Origin: Candidatus Woesearchaeota archaeon
GTDB lineage: Archaea > Nanobdellota > Nanobdellia > Woesearchaeales > UBA9642
DNA length: 64,000 nucleotides
Reading direction: 5' to 3'
NCBI GenBank assembly: GCA_003599145.1
Contig: QZIT01000006.1
Coordinates: forward strand, 186,001 to 250,000
The position numbers and the translations under genes are program-made. Below the pieces are notes generated by a model. That model saw nothing but the letters and a program-made list of their open reading frames with translations, did no database searches and had not been told where the DNA came from. Shown here one piece after another: positions 33,246 through 41,717 of this stretch. Position 1 is the first letter of the stretch. Every line of letters starts with the position of its first letter.

Positions 33246-35288
33246 ATGAACATGGAGAATGAAAACAAAGCTTTGATGGTACTCTCCAAAGTAAATGAGG
33301 GAGTAAGGCAAACAGCCACGACAATTGATTACAGTAGTGTAAACTATTCAAAACTTGAGAATATATACAAAACAGATCAGCTTGTATTTCAAGCAATCAA
33401 TATCATAAGCACATTCGCAATATCCAAAGGATATGAATACGTTCTTTCTGAAAGCACTGATGAAAATATAGAGATGAAAGATAAGATTATAACACTTGAC
33501 AATTCTGTTGGACTTCCAAAACTATTGACGGATATTGTTAGACATCTGCACATTTATGGAAATGCTTATCTTGAGATTGTTTATTCAAGAACTGATAAAA
33601 AGAAAGTTGTAGGTCTTGCATTAATTGATCCAAAGACAATCGCTTTCAAGAAGAAAAGCACAGGAGAATTGGATCTTGACGAAAGTGGGGGTATCACAGG
33701 GTTTGTTCAGACGGTAAATGCGAAGAAAATAGATCTTACCCCAGAACAAGTAATTCATTTCAGGATAAATACGATTGCTGATTCTCTAACAGGCACGGGT
33801 GTAATTGAGCCATTAGCCAAAATTATAGAAGCTAAACGAAACATAGAGATAGGACTTGCAGAAGCAGTGTACCGTCATGGATTTCCACAATTTCATGTAA
33901 AGCTTGGAGATAGTGAACATCAACCAACAGGAGATCAAGTAACCGAAGAATCAGAGAAGTACAAGCGGATAAATTCTAAATCAGAATTCGTTACGCCCTA
34001 TTATTATGACATTAAAGTATTGGAAGCTCCAGGACTAAAAGGTGGAGAAAGTTATCTTAAATATTTCATAGACCAGATTGTTGCAGGGACAGGTGTTCCT
34101 CAAACAATTCTCTTAGGAAGCGGAGAATATAGCAATAGATCATCATCAGTTTCTCAGCAAGAAAACTTCTTTTTATACATCGCAGGAATTCAGAGTCTTG
34201 TTGCAGAAACGCTGCACAAAGAATTATTCACGAAAGTAATTGGACTTGACGAATGTCCTGTATTTATGATCTTTAATTCATTACAAACTAAGTCAGATCT
34301 TGAACTTGCACAAGAGCGAGAGATTTATCTGAAATATGGCGTTTTAACTCCTGATGAAGTCAGGCAGGATATGGGCTTAGAACCTATTTCTACACCCCCC
34401 AAGGATGAGCAACCCTTTCCTGATCAGTCAGGAGACTTTTTTTCTCAATTCCTAAATGATAAGGATTTGATGATAACTCCCGACACTGACTTTCATTTCA
34501 AAATAACAGAAGAACTTGATTTTGGAGGGGTACTCAAAGAATTATCACTTCCCATAAGGTCAAGATTCATCGCAGATCAGCAAATACTAACTCATAAGAT
34601 CAATAAAGTAATGGATAAGGCAAGATCTAAGATAATCAAAGAAATAGACTCCAACACTCAAGATGAGAATCAATCAATGGCAAGAGAAGATATTCTTATT
34701 GATTCTGAACTTCTAGGACCTGAAAGAGATGCACTTGTTGCTGCCATATTCATCGATTCTAAGAAGAAATTCAAACAAGGAATCAAACTGGGAGAGAATT
34801 TTATCAAGAAACAATATCCTCAAGTTGCAGGAATAAAAGTCAAAAGCACAATTAACGAACAAGCTATCAGAGCTCTTGATTTACGATCCAGTCAATTGGC
34901 CAATAAAGTGAACGAGGATCTTCTTAATGCCACGCAAATAGCAATACGTGATGGCATAATGGCCAGGAAAGGAGCAAGACAACTAAAAGAAGACATCGAG
35001 GCTATCTTTGAGAAATACGGTGGTGCTGCTGACAGATTTAACAGCATAGGAACAAGAGCAGAACTCATCGCAAGAACAGAATTACAGAGAGCATTTATTG
35101 AGGGTAATATTCAATCTTTCAAAGAACTTGGAGTTGCTAATTTGCAAATGTCAGTAAATCCTGATGCCTGTGAGCAATGCATTGAATTAGCATCTCAAAA
35201 TCAAAATACTTCTATTCATTTATCCGATGGAATTATTCCTGTTCATCCACGATGCAGATGTGGGTGGGTTGTTAATATGATGAAGTAA
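33246..35288 (+). CDS. Portal protein fused to MuF-like head-morphogenesis domain
   Basis: A 680-aa protein. Residues 1-390 fit an HK97/SPP1-type portal: an N-terminal strand region, AINIISTFAISKGYEY, TGVPQTILLGSGEYSNRSS, and a long helix. Residues 530-680 fit the MuF minor-head domain: ELIARTELQRAFIEGNIQSF and a Cys/His C-terminus (DACEQCIELAS to HPRCRCGW) typical of the family. The two are usually separate neighbouring genes; here they are one ORF. The portal ring is the DNA gate at one capsid vertex. The MuF part probably enters the procapsid or helps assembly. Confidence 0.85.
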   Translation: MNMENENKALMVLSKVNEGVRQTATTIDYSSVNYSKLENIYKTDQLVFQAINIISTFAISKGYEYVLSESTDENIEMKDKIITLDNSVGLPKLLTDIVRHLHIYGNAYLEIVYSRTDKKKVVGLALIDPKTIAFKKKSTGELDLDESGGITGFVQTVNAKKIDLTPEQVIHFRINTIADSLTGTGVIEPLAKIIEAKRNIEIGLAEAVYRHGFPQFHVKLGDSEHQPTGDQVTEESEKYKRINSKSEFVTPYYYDIKVLEAPGLKGGESYLKYFIDQIVAGTGVPQTILLGSGEYSNRSSSVSQQENFFLYIAGIQSLVAETLHKELFTKVIGLDECPVFMIFNSLQTKSDLELAQEREIYLKYGVLTPDEVRQDMGLEPISTPPKDEQPFPDQSGDFFSQFLNDKDLMITPDTDFHFKITEELDFGGVLKELSLPIRSRFIADQQILTHKINKVMDKARSKIIKEIDSNTQDENQSMAREDILIDSELLGPERDALVAAIFIDSKKKFKQGIKLGENFIKKQYPQVAGIKVKSTINEQAIRALDLRSSQLANKVNEDLLNATQIAIRDGIMARKGARQLKEDIEAIFEKYGGAADRFNSIGTRAELIARTELQRAFIEGNIQSFKELGVANLQMSVNPDACEQCIELASQNQNTSIHLSDGIIPVHPRCRCGWVVNMMK

Positions 35289-35301
35289 GATTTTTGGCAA
35301 T

Positions 35302-35355
35302 CTTTATAAATAATTTCGATTATATTACTTAAATACTCAATTTAATTAGGGGGGG
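35302..35355 (+). promoter_or_regulatory. Promoter and leader of the lipoprotein gene
   Basis: The TATA box ctttataaataat (35302-35314) is followed by a leader that ends in a GGGGGGG run (35349-35355), 7 nt before the ATG. This is a separate promoter inside the late operon. Confidence 0.65.
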
Positions 35356-35362
35356 ATAAATT

Positions 35363-36421
35363 ATGAAACAAGTAATCGCTATCATATGTTTGATTCTTGT
35401 AGTTTTTATGGTTGGATGCTCGGCACCAACAGCACAAGATCAAAAGACAACTGAACAAACAACAAACACTGCTCCAACTCAAGAGACAAAAACTCAAGAT
35501 ACAGGGATTATTAACAAAGTCATCGACTCATTCTCATCAGATGCATCAAAACTTGAACGAGATTTCAAAGCAATGAATGATGAAAATCAAACTTTCTTCA
35601 CAAATGTTCAAATAAGTAAAGATGGTCAAGATATAAAAATGGACTTTACAGTGACACCTAATGCAACATCCAAAATGATCTTAAATATATTCACTCTCGG
35701 AATAAGCATAAAGACTTACAACGTAACACAAGGCTTTGAGAATCTAAAAATCAATTATTTAAATGACAAGAAACAGATTCTTGGTTCTATGACTATCCCT
35801 AAAAAAGCAATAAAAGACGTAGCTGATTACTCTGCAACAAATAAGGATGCAGACTTTATGGACAATCCTTATGTAGAAGCATTTTGGAAAATATCTCAAA
35901 GAATGTATGATGAATCCGTGCCAGAATTAATTCCTGCATCAATGGCTGAAGGAATGTTTGGTGGATTTGGGTCAGATGCAGATGACATTGCAGATGCATT
36001 AACTAAGACAGTAACCCATTTAGAAATTGATTGCAACTATGCAAAGAATTGGGATGCAGATGCTGACGATGATGGAATCACTTACTCGGTTAAACCATTA
36101 GCTGCAGACGGCACAGTAGTTCCTATTGAAGGATCTTTTGATACCAAAGTGTATGAGAAAGTACAAACTGACAATTGGGATTATGTAAAAGGAAAACTAT
36201 TATACACCCAAAATGGCGATTTAAAAGGTCAAGACAGATTACAATATTTTGATACATGGGATGGATATAGTATTCAACTTGCATGGGATGATGTCGAACC
36301 ATTCATGGCTTCAAGTAGTAATTATGGAATTATGTATGTTACATATACTGACTTAAATGGCAAATCATTTGAAGCTAAAACTGGGGAAGACTCATTTGGC
36401 GGATGCCAATTAAGAGAATAA
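35363..36421 (+). CDS. Lipoprotein, probable moron gene, 352 aa
   Basis: The signal peptide with a lipobox (VFMVGCSAP, Cys at residue 19) indicates a lipid-anchored outer-face protein. A Thr/Gln-rich linker (20-50) precedes a domain of about 300 residues with mixed strands. No known family. It sits between the portal and protease genes, where virion genes are otherwise contiguous, and has its own promoter and a poly-T terminator. That layout is typical of a moron expressed from the integrated virus, for example for superinfection exclusion or host surface alteration; the function is inference. Confidence 0.7.
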   Translation: MKQVIAIICLILVVFMVGCSAPTAQDQKTTEQTTNTAPTQETKTQDTGIINKVIDSFSSDASKLERDFKAMNDENQTFFTNVQISKDGQDIKMDFTVTPNATSKMILNIFTLGISIKTYNVTQGFENLKINYLNDKKQILGSMTIPKKAIKDVADYSATNKDADFMDNPYVEAFWKISQRMYDESVPELIPASMAEGMFGGFGSDADDIADALTKTVTHLEIDCNYAKNWDADADDDGITYSVKPLAADGTVVPIEGSFDTKVYEKVQTDNWDYVKGKLLYTQNGDLKGQDRLQYFDTWDGYSIQLAWDDVEPFMASSSNYGIMYVTYTDLNGKSFEAKTGEDSFGGCQLRE

Positions 36422-36451
36422 TTCTTTTATATTTTTTTACTTCTTTTTTGT
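36422..36451 (+). terminator. Terminator after the lipoprotein gene
   Basis: Poly-T stretches (attcttttatatttttttac and further T-runs) lie directly after the stop, closing the moron unit. Confidence 0.55.
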
Positions 36452-36460
36452 GCAATACCC

Positions 36461-36473
36461 TAAATAATATTAA
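36461..36473 (+). promoter_or_regulatory. TATA box of the head-gene operon
   Basis: taaataatattaa is centred about 29 nt before the ATG of the protease gene; restarts transcription of the head genes after the moron. Confidence 0.5.
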
Positions 36474-36496
36474 GAAAAAAATAGAATTCTTCAGCT

Positions 36497-37117
36497 ATGG
36501 CTGAATTAGTTATCAAGGAAATTTACGAGTTCATCAACTCAGTAGAAACGAAAAAGGAAGATTCTAAGGAGATGATAGAGAACTTTCTCGCAAACAACAG
36601 CGTAACTCCTAAAATCAAATCACTTTCACGACAGCTTGAACACATACATCTTTCTGAATTTAAGATCCATCAAGTCCTTGCAGAAGGCTCAAACCTGAGG
36701 ATATCGGGAATTGCAATAAGTGAAGGCACATGGAATGGCATATTCTATCCCGCAGAAGAACTTGAAAAAGCATATATTGGTCTTGGAAACAAACCTTTGA
36801 GAATAGATCACTCAACCAGCACGAGAGACATCGTTGGAAAAGTAATCAAATCCACATGGATAGTTCCAAAAAAATGGATAGAATTTGAAGCAATTGTAAC
36901 CGATGGGGATATAATTCAGAAACTTCTGAACAATCTCATCGAATCTGTGAGTGTTGGTGTGTTGATAGATAATGTCGAGGAGAATGGAGTCCAAATAGCT
37001 CGCAATCTCGAATTTAAAGAATTAAGTCTTGTTGATGATCCTGCATGCAAAGATGCAAGAATCAACCCGATAGAAAATGGAGGCAATGATCAAAATGGCG
37101 GAAGTCAAAGAAATTGA
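36497..37117 (+). CDS. HK97-type prohead protease
   Basis: A 206-aa protein in the position of the capsid maturation protease. The herpes/HK97 protease fold is indicated by LRIDHSTSTRDIVGKV near residue 99 (catalytic His), LIESVSVGVLI near residue 146 (catalytic Ser) and the conserved ELSLVDDPAC strand near residue 177. It trims scaffold and capsid proteins during maturation. Its C-terminus overlaps the scaffold gene. The first 50 residues are extra and helical. Confidence 0.82.
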   Translation: MAELVIKEIYEFINSVETKKEDSKEMIENFLANNSVTPKIKSLSRQLEHIHLSEFKIHQVLAEGSNLRISGIAISEGTWNGIFYPAEELEKAYIGLGNKPLRIDHSTSTRDIVGKVIKSTWIVPKKWIEFEAIVTDGDIIQKLLNNLIESVSVGVLIDNVEENGVQIARNLEFKELSLVDDPACKDARINPIENGGNDQNGGSQRN

Positions 37118-37556
37118 ACAGGCTAAAACCCTATTGAAGAAAGCCGCTGAAGAGCTTGCAGCAAAAGAACAAGATATTGCAATGCTAAATCAGGAAATAT
37201 CTTCAAAGGACAAACTTATCTCGGAACTGACAGCAAAACACGAGAAGTTGATGAAAGATTTTGAAACAGTAACAACTGAACTCAAGCAGATAAAACAAGC
37301 TGCAAGAGACATCGCATTGAAAGAAATAATCGATGCTGAAGAAAAGCTTGGAGTGCTTGAAACAAACAAAGAGCAAAGACTCAATGAACTGAGAGCACTT
37401 GACGACAAGGGCGGATTTGAAGCATATGCAAAGCAGACAAAAAGAATGCTTGATCTACACAAAAGCATAGGCGACAGAAAGTCCCTGATCAACAATTCAA
37501 ACCAGGCAACTGACAAGCGAAAAGAAATTGCATCGGTACTGGGAATGGAGAACTAA
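37095..37556 (+). CDS. Scaffold protein, coiled coil
   Basis: About 153 aa, almost fully coiled coil (LLKKAAEELAAKEQDIAMLN, then long heptads), with a disordered end. It lies between protease and capsid genes, the standard place for scaffold. Three in-frame ATGs (37077, 37086, 37095) are possible; MAEVKEIEQ at 37095 is chosen with reserve because GGAGG at 37079-37083 is slightly distant. It guides capsid assembly and is then degraded. Confidence 0.72.
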   Translation: MAEVKEIEQAKTLLKKAAEELAAKEQDIAMLNQEISSKDKLISELTAKHEKLMKDFETVTTELKQIKQAARDIALKEIIDAEEKLGVLETNKEQRLNELRALDDKGGFEAYAKQTKRMLDLHKSIGDRKSLINNSNQATDKRKEIASVLGMEN

Positions 37557-37569
37557 GAGGTGAATCAAA

Positions 37570-37944
37570 ATGACATATGATATCATGATTGACGACGGAA
37601 AGAATCCAAGCATGCTCGTTGCAACAGGAAACCTTACCAAAGGACAGCTTGTTGGACTAACAGTCCAGCCAGCATCTGCACAAGCAGACATACTTGGAGT
37701 CAGCCTAAAAGACACTCCACAAGGAAACCCTGCATCAATTGGATGCATCGGAACATTCTATGTGGATGTATCAGTCGCAGCTTCAGCAACCCTGAATGTC
37801 GGGGATGAACTTGAAGTCAAAGACAACGCAACACTGCAAGCAAAAAACACAGGAGTCGCAGTGGCCAAAGCATACGAGAAGATAGACAACTCGACTGGCG
37901 GTAGCCCAGTGACAAGGAAGATTCCTGTAAAAATCGTGAAATAA
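37570..37944 (+). CDS. Head decoration protein, 124 aa
   Basis: A beta-rich protein similar in pattern to DUF2190-type capsid cement proteins: ATGNLTKGQLVGLT, GVSLKDTPQGNPASIG, a strand series, and DELEVKDNATLQA. It immediately precedes the major capsid gene, with AGAGGTGA before the ATG. It should bind capsid three-fold points and stabilise the shell. Length is normal. Confidence 0.72.
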   Translation: MTYDIMIDDGKNPSMLVATGNLTKGQLVGLTVQPASAQADILGVSLKDTPQGNPASIGCIGTFYVDVSVAASATLNVGDELEVKDNATLQAKNTGVAVAKAYEKIDNSTGGSPVTRKIPVKIVK

Positions 37945-37960
37945 GAGGAGGAGAGGCAAA

Positions 37961-38767
37961 ATGAAAACAATGCAAGAACTATTTTCGAGCCAAGACGCTG
38001 CACCTCTCATCAAGGAAGTCATCGACTCCAACGTGTTTAAGGTTGCAGGCAGAGAAAGAGTAGGAAGAAAGATCGTGAAACTCATAACCTTGAGTGAAGG
38101 ATCTGCACTGAAAATCCCTAAGATGGGAGCAGGACAAGCATATGTGATTCCAGAACTGGGAGCAATCCCTATGGATGTCAGCACTTTCAACGAAGTTGTT
38201 GTAACACCATATAAGATCGGAAAAGCGTTTGCTATTCCAAAAGAAGCCATCGAAGATTCTGCCTTTGATGTTGTCAGATTGAAAGCTGACATGGCTGCAG
38301 AAGATGTGGCAAGAAAAGAAGATGAGGAAATCTTCCGAGTATTGATGAACACATCGAATACAGTCTCGCCAAAGACTGCGGGACAATTTGTTCAGGAAGA
38401 CGTTGTCACCCTGAGAAATGGAGTAAATAGGCACAGCTACAAAGCAGCATGGCTTGTTGCACATCCTGATGACTTGGCAAAGCTTGAAAAAGATCTTATC
38501 AGTAAGGGCTATAAGGCATTTGACAGGCTTGATGAGACAGGAATCATAGGAAATGTTGCTGGACTTCAAGTAGTTGAAACCACTGCAGTAGAACCAGGCA
38601 CAATTCTTGCTTTAGACAGCAGAGCTTGTGTATTGGTTGAAAGAAGACCTCTCTCAACAGAGAACTTCACAGATCCATTGCGAGATCTTGCTGCTGGAGT
38701 AACAATTACTGAAAGAGTAGCACCTGCAGTACTTGATGACAATGCAGTCTCAAAGATGACCTTGTAA
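37961..38767 (+). CDS. Major capsid protein, HK97 fold
   Basis: A 268-aa protein. The sequence runs as an HK97-type shell protein: a P-domain-like segment KIPKMGAGQAYVIPELGAIP, a spine-helix region (FDVVRLKADMAAEDVARKEDEEIF), and the A-domain with WLVAHPDDLAKLEKDL and ALDSRACVLVERRP. It follows decoration and protease genes and has a GGAGGAG ribosome-binding site. The next gene is a clear paralogue. Confidence 0.85.
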   Translation: MKTMQELFSSQDAAPLIKEVIDSNVFKVAGRERVGRKIVKLITLSEGSALKIPKMGAGQAYVIPELGAIPMDVSTFNEVVVTPYKIGKAFAIPKEAIEDSAFDVVRLKADMAAEDVARKEDEEIFRVLMNTSNTVSPKTAGQFVQEDVVTLRNGVNRHSYKAAWLVAHPDDLAKLEKDLISKGYKAFDRLDETGIIGNVAGLQVVETTAVEPGTILALDSRACVLVERRPLSTENFTDPLRDLAAGVTITERVAPAVLDDNAVSKMTL

Positions 38768-38780
38768 AATAGGTCATCAT

Positions 38781-38793
38781 ATTATTTTTTTAT
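38781..38793 (+). terminator. Weak internal terminator between the two capsid genes
   Basis: A seven-T run within attatttttttat lies between the two capsid paralogues. It may lower transcription of the second gene; inference. Confidence 0.35.
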
Positions 38794-38805
38794 AGGTGAC
38801 TCTAC

Positions 38806-39543
38806 ATGGATCTAACTACTGTCAAGTCTAAGGTACTGCTTGAAGCAGGGAAGTTTCGTATAGGTCCACGAGTTTTAAGACTGCAACAACAAAAGGATGG
38901 CTCTGCAGTAAAGATAAGTAAGATCAAAAATGTGAACGGTGCAATTGTACCTATTTTAGGTACAGCTCCAATATCTCTTTTTGATGTCGAGTCAGTTGTT
39001 GTGTTCCCTCTGACCATTAAAGCAACAATTCTATTTTCTGAGGAATGTTTTGAAGACAATGACTTAAATGAAATGCTTCAAAAGTCAATCAAGGAAAGTT
39101 TTATTCTTGCAGAAATAGAGAATAAAATAGTTGTTGAAACATTGATTGCAGGAGCAGGAAAAAAGATAACTGCTGAAACAAAACAAGATGTAAGAGAAAA
39201 GCCAATACTTGACAATTTTATTTCTGCAATAAAATTTATTGAAGACAATAAGTACCATCCTGATGCAATTCTTATTAATCCGCAAATTGCAGAAACATTA
39301 AGACAAAGAGATGAACTAAAAGAGAAACTCTTAGCTTATGCTATTGAAGTCATTATCGATACTTCTGTGCCTGAAAATATTGTCATAATTCTTGACTCTG
39401 CAAATGCTGGACTGATTATTGAAAGAGTCTCTCTTGAGATAAGTGATTACTCTGATCCTTGGCAAAGCAAGAAAGGATTCTTACTGCGAGAGAGAGTTGC
39501 ACCTGTTGTTCTGAATGGAAACGCTGTGGCGGTGATAGAATAA
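38806..39543 (+). CDS. Second HK97-type capsid paralogue
   Basis: A 245-aa protein that aligns along its length with the preceding capsid protein: KDGSAVKISKIK to ILGTAPISLFDVESVVVFPL, then the helix region, and an end LLRERVAPVVLNGNAVAV against ITERVAPAVLDDNAVSKM. It is slightly shorter, mainly in the spine-helix region. It could form pentons or a minor shell component, or be a variant under host-range selection. It is separated from the first gene by a poly-T run, and its stop overlaps the next start. Confidence 0.78.
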   Translation: MDLTTVKSKVLLEAGKFRIGPRVLRLQQQKDGSAVKISKIKNVNGAIVPILGTAPISLFDVESVVVFPLTIKATILFSEECFEDNDLNEMLQKSIKESFILAEIENKIVVETLIAGAGKKITAETKQDVREKPILDNFISAIKFIEDNKYHPDAILINPQIAETLRQRDELKEKLLAYAIEVIIDTSVPENIVIILDSANAGLIIERVSLEISDYSDPWQSKKGFLLRERVAPVVLNGNAVAVIE

Positions 39544-40205
39544 TGGGAATCGACACAGAATATCTTGAACAATTGAAAGGATTGATTTCTGAATTAAGAG
39601 ACTTACTTAGTGCCATCGAAGTAGAATCAGACGGAAGCATTAATGCAAACATCAATGGCACAGTAGATGTTGACACTATCTCAATAAAAGATCCGCTAAA
39701 TGATTATCGTGCCAAAGTAGATGCTGATGGAAAATTACACATAAAAAACGATCTTATTCAGTATGAATCTCTTATTATTAGAGATGCATCAAATCCATTG
39801 CTAAAAGCTTCTGTAGACGGCTCTGGAAGGCTGCTTGTCGCAACTCCTCCTGCCACGCCTCCACCTCTAACAACCCCCGTGATAATCACAGCCTTCGGAA
39901 CAGTCTCAGGAAATGTTGATTCTGCATATACAATAACTAATGGAAAAAGTCTTGTGATAGGCAGGCTTCTTGCAGGAAGTCAGGAAGCAAACAGTGCATG
40001 CAGAGTAACACTTTATGACAATCCCTCAGGTGATGGAGTTACACTCATATTAATTGCCACACTTTACGTCAATGGAAACTCTGACAAGTTTGACCTATCA
40101 GAAAAGATAACTGGGAATGGAACTCACAAGATAATTCTGCGAAGAACAAATCTTGGTGGAGGAAGCAAAGAAGTCTTTGGAAGATTTGAAGGGTATGAGG
40201 AATAA
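39543..40205 (+). CDS. Viral structural protein with C-terminal beta domain, 220 aa
   Basis: Residues 1-35 are helical, followed by a short beta segment (SDGSINANINGTVDVDT), a Pro-rich hinge (ATPPATPPPLTTP) and a beta-sandwich-like C-terminal half of about 100 residues. The start at 39543 overlaps the capsid stop (TAATG); the upstream open frame is a shadow of the capsid gene. The jointed layout resembles capsid fibres or head-decoration proteins. The family is not recognised. Confidence 0.6.
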   Translation: MGIDTEYLEQLKGLISELRDLLSAIEVESDGSINANINGTVDVDTISIKDPLNDYRAKVDADGKLHIKNDLIQYESLIIRDASNPLLKASVDGSGRLLVATPPATPPPLTTPVIITAFGTVSGNVDSAYTITNGKSLVIGRLLAGSQEANSACRVTLYDNPSGDGVTLILIATLYVNGNSDKFDLSEKITGNGTHKIILRRTNLGGGSKEVFGRFEGYEE

Positions 40206-40208
40206 ACA

Positions 40209-40445
40209 ATGACCACAGTTCAAGATAAAATCACAGAAATAGAATCACTCACTGAATACGTGAAGAACTCACTAATAATTCACAGCATAGACTCGAGAGG
40301 CACCGTAATAAAATGGCTTATGGACAATCAAGGAGTTGCTGAGAGAAAGAAGATCTTCATAGAACTTAATCCTGCAGAATCAGAAATGGCTCTCGAATCA
40401 AGAACTGCAATCAGTACAATAGATATAGAGCCTCCAGGTGATTAA
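40209..40445 (+). CDS. Small viral protein, 78 aa
   Basis: A small helical N-terminal half (DKITEIESLTEYVKN) followed by a segment rich in Ile and acidic residues. It starts 3 nt after the previous stop. No known family; a head or neck accessory protein by position. Confidence 0.5.
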   Translation: MTTVQDKITEIESLTEYVKNSLIIHSIDSRGTVIKWLMDNQGVAERKKIFIELNPAESEMALESRTAISTIDIEPPGD

Positions 40446-40446
40446 G

Positions 40447-40611
40447 ATGGCAAATTGGAAGTACAAAGTAATTCACAAAAGAGTCAAAGAATTATCAGAA
40501 GACCAGCTTAATGATCTTGGCAATAATGGATGGGAACTAATTTTCATGAGTCAATTATGGAACGGCAAAATAATTGCCGTCTTCAAGAAAGAAAAAGTAG
40601 GAGGTACATAA
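40447..40611 (+). CDS. DUF4177-like protein, 54 aa
   Basis: The short protein WKYKVIHKRVKELSEDQLN, then LGNNGWELIFM and AVFKKEK, matches the compact DUF4177 pattern (a W-Y-K strand, an LN-lG-GWEL helix-turn and a final F-K-K strand). The role of the family is unknown. It starts 1 nt after the previous stop and has GGAGG near its 3' end for the next gene. Confidence 0.65.
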   Translation: MANWKYKVIHKRVKELSEDQLNDLGNNGWELIFMSQLWNGKIIAVFKKEKVGGT

Positions 40612-40613
40612 AA

Positions 40614-40835
40614 ATGGCAGAAGAAACAACATATGACACAAAACAAAGAATAATCAATGGACTGAAAAGATTCGGAAAAGGAGTGGGTGCATCAGCACTT
40701 ATTGCAGCTCTGCAATTTGCAGTCGAGTTCTTGCAAAATAATCCAGAATTATTTCCAACAAAATACACCCTCTATGTAGGTGTGGCAATATCAGCATTGA
40801 TGGGAATTGAGAAAGCAATTCAACAGGCAAAATAA
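40614..40835 (+). CDS. Candidate holin, 73 aa
   Basis: A short protein with two hydrophobic segments (ASALIAALQFAVEFL and YTLYVGVAISALMGI), a polar N-terminus with basic residues (KQRIINGLKRFGKG) and a short charged C-terminus, as in small holins. The start has GGAGGTACAT upstream. Archaeal viruses often lack known lysis proteins, so the role is uncertain; a minor membrane protein is an alternative. The longer upstream ORF is not used. Confidence 0.5.
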   Translation: MAEETTYDTKQRIINGLKRFGKGVGASALIAALQFAVEFLQNNPELFPTKYTLYVGVAISALMGIEKAIQQAK

Positions 40836-41315
40836 ATGACAAACGAATACACAACATCAGAACTTGTAAAGTCAAGAGTTGGAAGTGTTAATCTTCCCTC
40901 TGACATTTTAGATAGTGATATCCAGCAATGGATTAGGGAATCAAGCAACTTTATAGACTTATCTGCACGAAGAATAGGACAAGGATTCCAGGCAACAGAA
41001 TACATCTATCCGACAGTCCAACAAATAGCAACAGACCTATCAGCAATTAAACTATTGCTAAGAATGAGTGGACCTGGAAAAGCAACAACAGCAGGCATCT
41101 CATACAGAATAGGAGAGTTCTCAGTAGATAAGAAGAACATAGACTCCTCAGCTATTGATGAAATAGAAATCTTCGAGAATCATGCAAAAGAAAGCCTTGC
41201 AGCATTAAAGAATTACTTAGGCGTTGATGCAGGTGGATTTGTAGGTGGCTCTGTAGTAAAAGGGTGTCCAGCTCCCACAACCAACTATGGTGGAAACTCT
41301 CCACAACAACCTTGA
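40836..41315 (+). CDS. Head-tail connector (gp6-like), 159 aa
   Basis: A helical protein with the neck-adaptor pattern: YTTSELVKSRVG, LDSDIQQWIRESSNFIDLSARR, then IYPTVQQIATDLSAIKLLL, and a flexible Gly/Pro-rich end. Position after the capsid genes and before the tail-completion proteins supports a ring of the connector that closes the portal. No decisive motif. Confidence 0.6.
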   Translation: MTNEYTTSELVKSRVGSVNLPSDILDSDIQQWIRESSNFIDLSARRIGQGFQATEYIYPTVQQIATDLSAIKLLLRMSGPGKATTAGISYRIGEFSVDKKNIDSSAIDEIEIFENHAKESLAALKNYLGVDAGGFVGGSVVKGCPAPTTNYGGNSPQQP

Positions 41316-41319
41316 GACA

Positions 41320-41688
41320 ATGGAAATCGAATCAGAAGACTTTGACAAGATCGTAGATTATGACATCGGAGTAGATGTAACTCTAATCAGAAAAAGCCAG
41401 ACCATAGACTCAGACTACGGAAGCCTTGTTTCAAACTCTTTTCAGGAATATATAATAAAAGCTGTATGGCAAGAAATTACAGGAAATGAAGAAAGTTTTA
41501 GGCCAGAGGGAGAATTCAAGATTGGAGACATCAAATGCTACACTAAAAATGCATATGGATCAATAATTCCAACAGCAGAAACAGATACAATCAAGAAAGA
41601 CAATAAAGAATACAAAATTGTCAAATCAACAGTGAAAACAGTAGGGGAAAACGTGATTTATCGTCTTCTTCAACTAAGGCTGAAATAA
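41320..41688 (+). CDS. Head-closure protein candidate, 122 aa
   Basis: A beta-rich protein (VDVTLIRKSQTIDSDYGS, FKIGDIKCYTKNAYG). ATG 41320 is preferred over 41287 because the latter lies inside the previous gene. Order adaptor, head closure, tail completion is the usual one, which is the main support. Confidence 0.5.
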   Translation: MEIESEDFDKIVDYDIGVDVTLIRKSQTIDSDYGSLVSNSFQEYIIKAVWQEITGNEESFRPEGEFKIGDIKCYTKNAYGSIIPTAETDTIKKDNKEYKIVKSTVKTVGENVIYRLLQLRLK

Positions 41689-41695
41689 TATAAAG
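41685..41695 (+). promoter_or_regulatory. Internal TATA box for tail genes
   Basis: ataatataaag is centred about 27 nt before ATG 41718, giving a leaderless transcript for the tail block. Confidence 0.5.
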
Positions 41696-41717
41696 AAAAA
41701 AACCGATTTCTAAAGCA

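Noticed and set aside
37783-38352. Minus-strand ORFs opposite decoration and capsid genes
   Set aside because: They are antisense to genes with good ribosome-binding sites and family patterns; no own promoter or motif.
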